Assembly: GCF_026151205.1 (NCBI RefSeq) | Contig: NC_087075.1 | Coordinates: 4,562,359-4,626,358 of the forward strand | Origin: Bolinopsis microptera | Lineage: Eukaryota > Ctenophora > Tentaculata > Lobata > Bolinopsidae | Length of the DNA: 64,000 nucleotides | Reading direction: 5' to 3' | Part shown: positions 42,889-54,278 of the stretch, piece by piece | Layout of the letters: every line of letters begins with the position of its first letter | Position numbering within the stretch: position 1 is the first letter of the stretch | The notes under the pieces: model-generated | Told to the model about the DNA's origin: nothing | Databases searched by the model: none | What the model saw: only the letters and a program-made list of their open reading frames with translations | Program-made: the position numbers and the translations under genes

Positions 42889-44040
42889 AGCACTGTTTAG
42901 TCTGTGATTAATTGACTGTCAACAACTTGCACCACGCTTCTAGGAACTTCTCGCAATGAGACTCTACAGTCAATTACATATCAACTAATTAACACATAAT
43001 TAAGTAATTATCAACTGGGTATGGCAGTGCCGAGCTACAGTCTAAGGATAATAGGGTGACAGAAACTTGGGGTGCCAAAAGCATGAAGTGCCAAAAATAA
43101 CTTGATATCTAAAAAATAATATTATGGTCCAAGAAACCAAAAGTTTTAATACTTTCAGCACTACTTTACATCAAATAATTTGAGCTAGCAATTTGGTCAA
43201 ACTGACAAGCTGAATGGTTTTTACAGCCCTCCACCACAGTTACATCTTAGATCAATATTATTAGATGCCCTACAATTGTGCTTGCAAGAGGGCTACCTGG
43301 TGACTTGAAATTAAGATGAACGGCCCAAGTTTACCACTCGATAAAAGACCCTGTTGTGGAGATGAACCATGATTGTTTTGACACGTGACAGCAATTAACC
43401 ATCCTGCTTCTAGCATTGACTAATCGAGCTCTAAAACCACGTTTGAGTACCTCCCCGCCATGAATATTGCAATTATTGCAGTTGAACCTCAAAACAGTAG
43501 ATCCCCACAAAAAGGCTACTTTTACATGACAAGAAACAAATCATTAATAGTATTTTTATCAACGACGCAAACGAAAGTAAACTAAACTGACTACAGAAAA
43601 CCGGTGGAAGTTAATTAATGCCAGCCACTTAAGTCTTCAGTAGATTTAATCATGTACACAAGGAATTATTAAATGGTTGATAATCTACAAAACGACGATC
43701 TAATTCTGTAATTAAAGGAAATGATCGAGACTGCGTCGAAAATGGTTGAGATTATAAACGAAACATATAATACTTTTTAAGTCTTATACAAAGGTTATGT
43801 TAGGGCGGTTTCAAAGTTAAATACATAATTTGGCTCAGCTGAAGAGGAGAAAATGGAGGTGAATATGCGTAATACAGTAAAGAAAGAACAGTAAACATCG
43901 TTAAAATGACCAAAATATTGCTTACATAAAACCAGAGAGACTGCAAAACAAGAAGCAACGCGGCCGCAGTCTCTCCAAGTCCACTGTGGAACAGTTAGCA
44001 GCAACGAAGCCTGAGCTCCCCAAGGTAACCAAATGATGCC
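42889..44040. other. No gene recognised
   Basis: AT-rich, no supported ORF other than frames that read into the neighbouring array. Confidence 0.5.
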
Positions 44041-44650
44041 AGGTAATAGAACCTGGTAACAGAACGTAATCTGGTAACCTGGTAACCTGGTAACCTGTTA
44101 ACCTGGTAACAGAACGTAACCTGGTAACCTGGTAACAGAATGTAACCTGGTAACCTGGTAACAGAACGTAACCTGGTAACCTGGTAACAGAACGTAACCT
44201 GGTAACCTGGTAACCTGGTAACAGAACGTAACCTGGTAACCTGGTAACAGAACGTAACCTGGTAACCTGGTAACAGAATGTAACCTGGTAACCTGGTAAC
44301 AGAACGTAACCTGGTAACCTGGTAACAGAATGTAACCTGGTAACAGAACGTAATCTGGTAACCTGGTAACAGAACGTAACCTGGTAACCTGGTAACAGAA
44401 CGTAACCTGGCAACCTGGTAACCTGGTAACAGAACGTAACCTGGTAACCTGGTAACCTGGTAACAGAACGTAACCTGGTAACCTGGTAACCTGGTAACCT
44501 GGTAACATAACGTAACCTGGTAACCTAGTACCAGAACGTAACCCGGTAACCTGGTAATCTGGTAACCTGGTAACCTGGTAACCTGGTCGCTGATAAAAGA
44601 ATCTGGTAACCTGCAGCCTGGTAACCTGGTAATCTCGTTACCTGGTAGGG
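44041..44650. repeat. GGTAACCT array 2 with AGAACGTAACCT higher-order unit
   Basis: Blocks of one to five GGTAACCT units alternate with GGTAACAGAACGTAACCT, giving composite periods of 26, 34 or 42 bp. The overlapping long minus-strand ORFs follow from the period and are not genes. Confidence 0.93.
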
Positions 44651-45030
44651 GTAACCTTGGACAAAGAATTAGTTTATCAAAACACAATATGTTGGCGTGC
44701 GTATGTAGCTTCATAAGGTATGAGAGGCCAGGGCTAAGTAAGTAAGTATGTGTTACCTTGGCAACCCAAGGTCAAACGCGCGGGTAAAACGTGTTGACTG
44801 GTATATAAGATCCGACTAAGTGAGATCCAGGTTTAGATCACTAAAACAGAAAATATGTAGAGTTAGCATTCAGATACCGCTAAAATGGCGGCTGTCGCCT
44901 GGAGGGCGGGTGAGAAAAACTCAGATTGATGTGTAAGTGGGTAATTGTGTAAGTGGGTAATTGGTGTACGTTCCGACCACGATTACTGCTGCAAAGCGCC
45001 TGTATTATCTTTATATCCCACGGCTTACGC

Positions 45031-45255
45031 GTTAAGGAGGCCGCTTATAAACGCACGTGTTAAGGAGGCCGCTTATAAACGCACGTGTTAAGGAGGCCGC
45101 TTATAAACGCACGTGTTAAGGAGGCCGCTCATAAAAGCACGTGTTAAGGAGGCCGCTTATAAACGCACGTGTTAAGGAGGCCGCTTATAAACGCACGTGT
45201 TAAGGAGGCCGCTTATAAACGCACGCGTTAAGGAGGCCGCTTATAAACGCACGTG
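45031..45255. repeat. 28-bp satellite, eight copies
   Basis: Unit starts GTTAAGGAGGCCGCTTAT and ends AACGCACGT. Copies are nearly identical; one unit has CTCATAAAAGC and one has ACGCGTT. Confidence 0.93.
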
Positions 45256-46296
45256 GAATTCAGTTGAGAAGTTCAGAGAGGATCACTCTACATGAGATCT
45301 ACCTCAGAGCTTATTTTAAAGATGAATTACTAGTAAATAGTCCTCGCAGTCTGTAAGATACCCACATTATAGTTACCATAGAATGATATCCGATATACGT
45401 ATAATATATATATAATATAACTAGCTAACTGTAAAGGATAAAACTCGAAAGTCGATGACCCAAAAATGTTTAATTTCCAACTATATCCCGCGAGATAACT
45501 TAAAAGTTAGAAAACCAAATACATATGAAGTATACAGAAAACTGTTTCCATAGCGTTACCAAGGTTATTATACCAGTGTTGAACAAGCACCCAATTACTC
45601 AATTAGACCCAATTAAAGTGATTCATTGGCCAATCAGTTGGAAGCTGACCACAACTATTATTTAAAACTAATAAAAAAGTCACATAAATATAAAACGCCA
45701 ATATACTGGCTGTTTCTCTGTCGACTAGACTGCCCTGCCCGTCTATACAAATTCTATTAGTCACCCATCACGTTACCATGGCTACTATACCCATTATATT
45801 TATTAGTTGTGTTCGCAAAACCGTACTTTTTCAACAAAAAGTACCGGATATGTTTCCGTAAACATTGTTCACAGCTTTACTTGGGCCCTTAATCAGTTAA
45901 TGAGCTAATTAGCTAATTAGCTAATTGAGTACTGATTATCTAAGATTCTAACTGACTGCTTAATTGGTAAGCGTGATTATTGATCAGTGATCACACTGTA
46001 AATAATATTACTTTATTTGTTCTGTAACGTATCTGATTAAAGATATTAATAATATATTTAAACGCGACTTTAAATACATCTGCTGATACAATTGCAAAAA
46101 GGAATTGAAAATTGAAATGTTATGACGGACCATGATATCGATAATTTCATGATTATCTGCGTATTTAACAAGGGCCCCTAGAAAAGCAACAATATTGACA
46201 GTTTTGGAGATAATTCTTACATTTTTAAACGTTGTCATTAAAATGGAAAGTTTAGATACAAACTTTTTTTGTTAAAAAACCTAACATTTCATTGAA
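45256..46296. other. No gene recognised
   Basis: AT-rich; contains a GAGCTAATTAGCTAATTAGC run near 45901 and no convincing coding signal. Confidence 0.5.
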
Positions 46297-46600
46297 ATGG
46301 CACCTAGTTGTCTGTCAACTAACAAGTGCGTTACTTTTACAAAACATTATACATCCCGCTGGAAAATGTTTGGGCACATTCTTCGTAGCGACTGCAACTC
46401 ACCACCACAACTAGCTCTAAATTTTGCTGTTAATAGTATGTCAAATATGAGGGGTAGGATTGGTAGACATCAAAGTAATATTTTTTAAACTATTTTAGAC
46501 GATTTGAATAAAAGAAATATTTATTTGAATAATAGTGACGACTTGACAGACTTAAGGCATTTAGCCTCGAACCGCCAATTGTGGAAAAATTTATTTTGAA
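46297..46600 (+). pseudogene. LINE reverse transcriptase C-terminal fragment
   Basis: The frame starting at 46297 contains SRWKMFGHILRSDCNSPPQ and MRGRIGRHQSNIF, then one stop (TAA at about 46486), and resumes in the same frame as LDDLNKR ... LRHLASNRQLWKNLF to a TGA near 46600. A (R)(R/W)xxxGHxxR ... RGRxGR...W pattern is the usual C-terminal end of LINE ORF2. Only this 3' stub remains; it belongs to a different LINE family from the 16-24 kb copies. Confidence 0.65.
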
Positions 46601-47345
46601 TTTGTTTAGTTCGATAATTTAAGTTTTAAGTTCCATTTTTTGCATTTATAGTAAGTTTTCAGTTCTGCAAGTCTTTTAAGTAGACTTATCAGGTATTTAG
46701 GATGTTCTTAGTAACTACTTTGGATTTGTGTAAAGTTTGATAATAATACATTATACATTATCATTATACATTCTAACAGGTGCGAGTGGTTTATACTGAA
46801 AATCTGGTTTTATGAGACAGAAAAATCTGGTTTATAAAACTAATGACAGGATTTGAAAAGAAAATGGGAAGACCATTAAGTATCTGAAACATATGAAACC
46901 ATTAATAATATTATTTAAAAGCCGAGGTAACATGTCAAAAACCAGAACTGCATTCAAATGGCTGTAAAGTGTAAAGTAACGGGTTTCAAAAACATGAACT
47001 TTATTGAAATGGCTGTAAAGTAGCAGGTTGTCAGTCAACAAATGTACGTGGCAAGCTCGTGTGATAATAGCTTGTGAGATTGTACCGACTGTTTCGCGTT
47101 GGAAAACAGTTGGGCAGTGGGCACAGCTAAGACATTTAGTGATCCTCCAAAATTAAGTGAGAAAGAATGACTGGATTAATGTTGGAGTCTCTACCATACT
47201 TTTTTCCCGCGCCTGTTCAAATTATAATCAATGTATCATGGCGAAATCTTTTGTTGCCACCTTTATTTAGTGATAAATTAACTTAATGTAATGAGAATAG
47301 TTGCTTCCTTGTGTAAGGGTCTCTCGTTGTGTTATTTTTCATGGT
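46601..47345. other. No gene recognised
   Basis: AT-rich sequence following the LINE stub. Two GTGTAAAGTAAC/GGCTGTAAAGTAG blocks near 46965 and 47010 form a short diverged repeat. Confidence 0.5.
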
Positions 47346-47600
47346 AACCTAGCTTAGTAACCTGGTAACCTGGTAACCTGGTAACCTGGTAACCTGGTAA
47401 CCTGGTAACCTGGTAACCTGATAACCCGTTAACCTCGTAACCTCGTAACCCGGTAACCTGGTAACGTGGTAACCTGGTAACCTGGTAACCTGGTAACCTG
47501 GTAACCCGGTAACCTGCTAACCTGATAACCTGGTAACCCGGTAACCTGGTAACCTGGTGACCTGGTAACCGGGTAACCTGGTTACCTGGTTATGTGCCTT
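47346..47600. repeat. (GGTAACCT)n array 3
   Basis: About 30 units of GGTAACCT with variants (GATAACCC, CGTAACCT, GGTAACGT). More diverged than arrays 1 and 2. The sequence just after it (GTTATGTGCCTAACCTGG ... ACACAGTGGATATCCTT, about 47614) is repeated at about 47923-47960. Confidence 0.92.
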
Positions 47601-48149
47601 GTAACATTAGTTATGTGCCTAACCTGGTGAACACAGTGGATATCCTTACTGTAAGGCTAGTTAAACAAGGAATTGAAACTGTGGAGCTCCGTGCAGACCA
47701 ACCTGTGGCTAAAGCTCTGATATACAAAAACAATACATTGTATACATAGCTGGGTGAAAAGTGTGTGGCGGTTTCTCCGCCCTGCGGACCACATAAAGGC
47801 TACCTTACATAACATCTGAACCGAAAGTAACAGTACTTTCAGCTTTCTTGACGAAAGTCAAATACAAGGAAATACTTTCGATAAAACCATAGTATATAGC
47901 TGACTTTGGCAGGGTAGTCTTGGTTATGTGCCTAACCTGGGGAACACAGTGGATATCCTTGACACTTTCGTTGCACTGTCGTGGCACTATAGCTATGTTA
48001 GCACTGTTGTGGCACTATGAGTATGTTGGCACTGTCGCTGCACCATGGAGTGCCACGAAAGTGCCTCGAGAGTGCCGCGACAGTACCATCGGGATCGGAT
48101 GTATGACCGTTTTACGATAGTTTTTTGGTATACAGGGATAACGATTAAC
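47601..48149. other. Short palindromic GTGGCACT repeats
   Basis: 47960-48090 contains repeated CACTGT(C/T)GTGGCACTAT and complementary AGTGCC(A/G)CGA motifs, able to fold on itself. No ORF supported. Confidence 0.5.
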
Positions 48150-48976
48150 TCCGAGCGTGCTAGTTCACTCTACACTCGATCTTCGAGATTTTTCTAAAGG
48201 CCTCCCGACTGTTGAAACCAACTTGAATCGATATACAGGGTGGGCCAAAAGTCAGTGTGCAAACGTTTGGTCTTATACCTCCGCCGTGTTTTATATTTGA
48301 GAGCTGTTGCTTTGCGAATGGCATACTGTACTTACTGGTTCGAGGATTCCGTCGTCAAAATTTGAAAATTCTAATATTTTAGACCACGCCCATTCAATAT
48401 TAAAACACCTATATTGTTTTCTCTGAACATGCTGAACGCCTAATTTTTTCAGAGACGGTAGATTATCAAATGTTGCATATGATCTGAAAACATGGGGCAA
48501 AACGGATTAGAAATGACGAAGTTATGAAGCATTTTGTGTATCTCGTTAACAAAATTGACTGGGTGATTATGTGACACCGTGACACGACACCTTAATTGGG
48601 CACCCTTAACAATTCCCATAATGTTTAACGGGGTAGTTAACGGGGTCACCTTATCACGTGATTAGGTAAACCAATCACGGATTTTCGGACGCTGATTCCG
48701 AATGACCCCCAATGACATAGGGTTATTGCCCACCTGACGAGATATTGGCGAAAAACTGTCCCGACCACGTGATATGACTGTATAATGTATATAAGGAAGT
48801 TAGTCTAATTTATCGTTAGGGTTAGGGTTTCAGTATATGCTTTTGTCAGGGATAGGATTGGGTTAGGGTTAGGGATGAGATCAGATTAATGGGTTAGGGT
48901 TTCGAATAGTCGTTCAGGGCCAGCTAGAGAACAAGTTGAAAAAGTCACGTGACAGTCGAGTGTAGAGTGATTAATC
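48150..48976. mobile_element. TTAGGG-tract element, copy carrying a nested MITE
   Basis: Same family as 30005-30423, with GAGCGTGCTAGTTCACTC at the left and TCGAGTGTAGAGTGATTAATC at the right. Flanked by CGATTAAC (48142-48149) and CGATTAAT (48977-48984), a probable 8-bp target duplication with one mismatch. Interrupted at its TA near 48234 by a truncated mariner-type MITE. Confidence 0.72.
48236..48678. mobile_element. Tc1/mariner-type MITE, 3'-truncated, nested
   Basis: Starts CAGGGTGGGCCAAAAGTC after TA and follows 25185-25620 with few differences. It breaks off after CCAATCAC, where the host repeat resumes (GGATTTTCGGACGCTG). The right inverted repeat is missing, so it cannot move. Confidence 0.85.
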
Positions 48977-48984
48977 CGATTAAT

Positions 48985-49850
48985 TTACTTGATCAATACT
49001 GGAATTAGCGGAACTGCCAATATTAATTTCAGGCCTGTTTCTCCTTGTTGGTTGCGGGTTAGTGTAATGTTTCTATTTATTCTGGCTCCCAATTTGTAGA
49101 CTTTTGAAACCATTTAAAGAATAAAGATATAGTATTTTGTTGGTAACAGTAAAAATAATTATTTATTACTATTTATTTATTTTACTCACTTGATCAACAT
49201 TAATCTGATCAGATATGTTTCTCCTCCTTTTCAATTGTTCCGGGAAGGTGCGATAAGGATTAACTTCCGGATATATGCTGAATCGCTGATTGCTTCCTTT
49301 TTTTCGGGAAGCAATGAAAACAGGCGAGTACATTTAAAAAACGCAACTGCGACACTATACCGCAACACTTATTAAAACGGACCTCTATAAAAATCAAAAT
49401 AAATTACTTAGCAATAATATTACTTTGGTCCTTACTCTTTTATAATATTAATTACTAAGAATATTAAAATAAGAATATTATATTGTTTAAGATGATTAAG
49501 TGAATTTAGCAGAATTCACAATCTTCCGTTTGTTTCAGACCTAGTACCATTACCTCATTACATTGACTTAGTACTGTTGAGACTAAGTGTTGATTGATGT
49601 CAATTGAATTAAAATCGTGTTTTCTTCGAATAACATGCTGTCTTCTTCGAATGTTAGAAAGAAATTGTAAAAGAAAGACATAATCTCAAGTTAATTATTG
49701 AATTAAATATTCTCAGTTTCAGACCTAGTACCATTGATTAATGACAATTGAATTAAAATTAGTAGTGACACGATAGTTTCTTAGTAACAGTGATACTATT
49801 AACTATTATTTATTAATTTTACTCACTTGATCAATACTGGAAACATCAAA
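48985..49850. repeat. Dispersed repeats upstream of the LINE fossil
   Basis: 49050-49113 matches 12164-12232. 49215-49370 (TTCAATTGTTCCGGGAAGG ... GCAACTGCGACACTATA) matches 52876-53002. A CAGACCTAGTACCATT segment occurs at about 49539 and 49721. Non-coding; probably pieces of one larger unclassified element. Confidence 0.65.
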
Positions 49851-49861
49851 TATGTTTCCCC

Positions 49862-51398
49862 TGCCATGCCGCGCACTTTGCGCGCAGTTTTTCCTTTGTC
49901 TACTTTACCCTTACAACTCTGCATCACGCAGACTTTTACAGACCAGTTCCAGGCCCTCTGGTGAGTTGGCATCCACTAGTGGAATCGCCGACTTATTAGA
50001 GGAGCCAGGGACACCTAAGGCTGTCCCTAACGGGGCGCCCAGCTCAGGTGTTTCCACCGCAGACCCCGACCTGACTCTCCTAGCTACTAGGACAGACTGT
50101 AGAATACTGACTAGAGAAGACGCATTCCATACCCATACAGAGATTGCTATAGCGGAGGTAGACTTCCTAGAATCACTAGACACTAACCCGCACGACATAA
50201 ACTTAATCTACAATTCGAGACAGGCACAAAAATATTTTATTCAAATCATTATCCCAGCCCTCTCACATGGATCAGTACAAAGAACAGCTCTACTTCTGAT
50301 CACAGGAACCATCTCCCCCTCACCGACCTGTTACTTAGAGGTCCTCACCCAACTCCCCCCTCTTGACCTCAGGATTCACTCCATTTCTCTCATAACTTTC
50401 CTCAGGCTTAACATCACTTCGTCCGCCTCAAACGGACTTAGAGACGGAAAGCTCACATCTCACTCTATCCTTCTCTCCGACCATCTCAAGAAGATACGTC
50501 CACCTCTTTTCCTTTTAGATATACATCACTTTTAGACATGGAACACCAGCCTCACCCAACCTGTCACAATCATTCAAAACGGATTATATACTCGAACGCT
50601 CGGAAGCCCTAGTTCAGATCCCACTCCTCCATAAATCTGACACACTAGTTGGGTACACTGACAGCTCGGTGAAGAACAATCTTGCAGGAGCGGGGTTCGT
50701 CCTCTATCTTAACTCATCGACTATTTCAGAACATTACCACCAAACACCACAATCATCTTCCAGGCAGAGTTGCTGGCTTTACTCCACCTCTGCATTCACC
50801 TCCCCAAGACCAACTACGCAGCTACTGAGCTCCACATCTGCATCGACAACTAAGCAGTTCTTCATGCCTTATCGGGCACCATCACCCAATCCCACCTCAT
50901 CATAGACACTCTAGAAGCCCTCAACGCAGTTAGAAGGACACTCTCCGTCCCATTGGACCTCCTCCTTTGGCTCCTTAAACTCACTCCTCTCTTTCTAATA
51001 TTCTAGACAGTTACTTTTTCCGACCTCACTTTTATCATATATTACTCTTCAGATCCTCACTGTTTTCCACCAATCCAACATTATTAGTTTCTTTGACAGA
51101 CACCTTGACGTTAGACGACAAAATAGAGACAAGAGTAGAATTCTTACACATCTATTCACAGGATGCAGTCATCTCAGATATTTCCAAAACAAGACTGGCA
51201 ACGAACCCAACAGCATGCAAAAAGTGTGATGAAGACAATGAAACTACAGCACACTATCTCACAAGCTGTCCAGCATTCTCCTTACACAGGAAATACTACG
51301 TTGGTAACTATACCATCAGAGAGGATACCTTCCATCACACCTTCTCTACCAGTAACACTGTGGGGATCGCTAGAGCTACCAAGTATCTAGAGTTCTAA
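49862..51398 (+). pseudogene. Degenerate LINE 3' half with RNase H (I/Jockey-like)
   Basis: The product is spread over several frames. 49852-50535 is an open region without clear motifs. From about 50640 an RNase H domain is recognisable across a +1 frameshift and a stop: GYTDSSVKNNLAGAG (first Asp), then FQAELLALLHL (Glu), then ICIDN followed by TAA (second Asp). 51093-51398 gives the usual tail ACKKCDEDNETTAHYLTSCPAF, a CCHC-like cysteine-histidine cluster. RNase H plus this tail is found in I, Jockey-related and similar LINE clades. The stops and frameshifts show it is dead. It is unrelated to the 16-24 kb LINE, which lacks RNase H. Confidence 0.75.
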
Positions 51399-51944
51399 GA
51401 ACCTCCTTAGTCTCTTTTATAATAACATAAACCCGCCACGCAAAGGGTTTATATAACAGATCATCCCGCGCTAGCGGGATGATCTGATAAACACATACGA
51501 GTGCGCGCAGCGCACGAGTTTTGTGTTAATATGTAATCCCGAAGCGCCAGCTGAGGGATTACATTTATTTAGCCCTGAGCGTGAAGTGTTTATGGATTAT
51601 AATTATCTCCGGCGATTTCGACAAGGGATTTATCATTTATACTTTAGAAGAGAGTGATAAAATAGTTTTTATTTCGGAATACGGGTCTGACGATTGGAAA
51701 GCAGTTCATCAATCTGAATGTCAAACCGATCTGTCATAGTGGAGCAATAGCTTGAACGTTAGCAGGAACAAGAGCTGGAAGGAGAGCAAGCAAAACAATA
51801 CTATTTTTAGGGCACGGACAAGGGTAGCTGGCTAGTCGCCAACTTCTCACGCCACGCGTTGGAGAAATTCCAAGAATTAGCTGCTTTGGCAACGTTCCCA
51901 GGAATTTGCGTGTAAAAGAAGTGGACGGTTACGATGTTTCATAT
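51399..51944. other. Non-coding, hairpin-rich
   Basis: Contains CATCCCGCGCTAGCGGGATG (perfect palindrome, about 51463) and CGTGCGCGCAGCGCACG-type hairpins near 51501. Similar GCGGGATGAT motifs recur near 52165, suggesting the two flank a small element. No ORF. Confidence 0.5.
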
Positions 51945-51945
51945 C

Positions 51946-52028
51946 ACGTGGTGCGCTTTCGTGTCACGTGGTATAGACTCGGCGTATGCTATTGGTGGCA
52001 CGTGGTACGCACGTGACGCGCCCACGTG
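51946..52028. promoter_or_regulatory. Dense CACGTG cluster
   Basis: Five CACGTG hexamers in 83 bp (51946, 51965, 51999, 52010 and 52023), most in a TCACGTGG or GCACGTGG context, inside a locally GC-rich stretch. Candidate bHLH-factor regulatory element. No gene could be attached to it. Confidence 0.4.
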
Positions 52029-54138
52029 ATCGCGCGTCTAACTGTTCTACTATTATCGAGTTCTAATCAGCAGTATCATTGATTATTGTAAGTCGGAGAA
52101 TTGAATGATAAACATCAGTTACGACTAAAAAGCGGGCCGGGTTTATACAAATTTCCGGGGCGGGATGATATCACCTTGAGATGTTTATCTAACAGCGGGC
52201 CGGGCTGAGTGATAATTTGATCCCGCGTCGAAATCCCGGAGATATTTATATTAGCCTTAGTAATCGTAATTGTCCCTCTACCACAATCACCCTCCCCTCC
52301 CCAGCTTGTTCCCAGACTTGCAACAGGTCCTGCTAGCCAGCCAGTTCTAAGGGCTCATCAGTCCACAGGACAGTCGGCACTTCTAGCTTGACCCAATGCG
52401 TGTCTCTCTCTCTCCCTCCCCTCTTCTTTCTTGATTGTGGAAGGGACAACCACGTTACTTACACAGTTTCCTTTTATTTCTCAATCACATGATTCAGTGA
52501 CCTCCCCAGCCCTCTATATCTTTAACATGATACCTCCCAGGACCATAGTATACCATACTAGACATTTCTTTAACTCCTCGTTACAGCAAGACTAATACAA
52601 CACGGAGAAGAAAAGAAATAAAGACAAGATTACGACAGCCATGGACTCCTACAAAAGACTAACAGAAGGAACATCCCGGTTTGATCTTTCTGAACTATGC
52701 ATCTTATATCGGTATAGTATTGGTATCTATTTATTACCTATTGTTATTTTTTATCTTTGCTAGTTAATCAGGTTTTTGGGTACCGGGCCATCCTGGTTAC
52801 CCTGCTATGGGCCGTTCCCCTGGCTTATGCAGGTCTAGTTTACCCATATATATATATATGTTTCCCCTCCTTTTTAATTGTTCCGGGAAGGTTCGATAAG
52901 GACTAACTTCTTGATATACACTAAATCGCCGATTACTTCCTTTGTTTCGGGAAGCAATGGCAACGTGCGAATACATTTCAAAAATTCAACTGCGACACTA
53001 TAATACTGCAAGACAAATCGGACCCCTACACAAAATCAAAGTAATAATATTAATTAAATACTTAGTACTTAAGACTCAAGAGAAATCTGTTATAGAATCT
53101 GTTATCTTTTATTATTCTTTTGGTTTCAGTTTCATTACCAGGGATTAAATTTGATTGATGTCTAATGAATTGTCATTGCGTTTTCTTAATAGTATTTTGT
53201 CTCCTTCGAATATAATCATATTATCTTTATTATTAAAATGCGTATAATTGATATTTAAATTTATAATATTCGACAGCACAGCGCTCAACAAGATAATGCT
53301 AATTATGGGTACGTGGTCAATTTCACCGAGTGACGTAGTCATGTCACGAGGTACAGTCAGTTGATTATAGATAACGTGACCAATATAGTCCAGTGAGAAT
53401 GACTGCATTTATGACATTACATTAAGTGTATTTTAAAAGGATATGGCGGAGTGAGAACTCTTTTCGAACGCAATTCAAGCGTCTTCTATGACATTAATAC
53501 TTAAAGTTATGAAATACAGTATTATTAAAATAACCTATCCAAGTTTATTCGTATCGGCACGTGATAAAAGTGCGCTATCCAATAGCAGTTTGGTAAGCTG
53601 TCATGTGAAAACCACGAGAACATCACACTGGTAGCAGTATGGGATGGCGCTCATCAGAAAATGAACACGTTTTGTGTAAGAAATATAAACCCCGATTTAT
53701 AGATCACCGCGGCCATACCCTTTCTCCCAAGGACAAAAGGAAATCGCGGCATGTGCAGGATCGATCGCGATTTTTCCCATTTTTTGCGACAAATTTTATA
53801 TGTCGCCTGTTTGGCTTGTCGCGGTACCGCGATTTTTGGCCAAAATGATCGCGATTTTCTTTTGTCCCTGCTTTCCCCCAAATAGGGCTTAACTTACATT
53901 ATATTAGTATATAACATGAATAAACTAAACCCTGATTTACCACAAACCCAGATTTACCGCGGCTATTTCCTTTCTCCCAAGCTCCGCGGTAAATTTGGGC
54001 TTTACTGTATTATGCAACAAAAACATGTTTTTGGTATGTGTACAACTGCCAGCTGATACATACATATCCGATATTTGATTTGCATAATTTCAATTTCATG
54101 AATTGAGATTTCGAGCTAAATATTAAAAGCACTCTAGA
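52029..54138. other. Intergenic repeats
   Basis: 52876-53002 is a copy of the dispersed repeat at 49215. 53680-54010 holds two versions of an A(A/C)CCC(A/T)GATTTA ... CCGCGG ... CCTTTCTCCCAAG block. The small frames (53145-53408 and 53639-53848) are unconvincing. Immediately before the satellite, a 24-bp AAACTAAACCTGCCCGAGCT unit occurs twice (54225-54272). Confidence 0.55.
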
Positions 54139-54278
54139 TTGCGATTAAGTCTGCTGGAATTAGGAGGAGACCCCTTCATGTATGTAATTGTATGTATGGA
54201 ATTGCGTTATTTATGTTTGAATAAACTAAACCTGCCCGAGCTAAGGAAACTAAACCTGCCCGAGCTAAGGAAACAGGA

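Noticed and set aside
43922-44714. Three overlapping minus-strand ORFs of 136-239 codons
   Set aside because: All lie in the GGTAACCT array and share its period in different frames.
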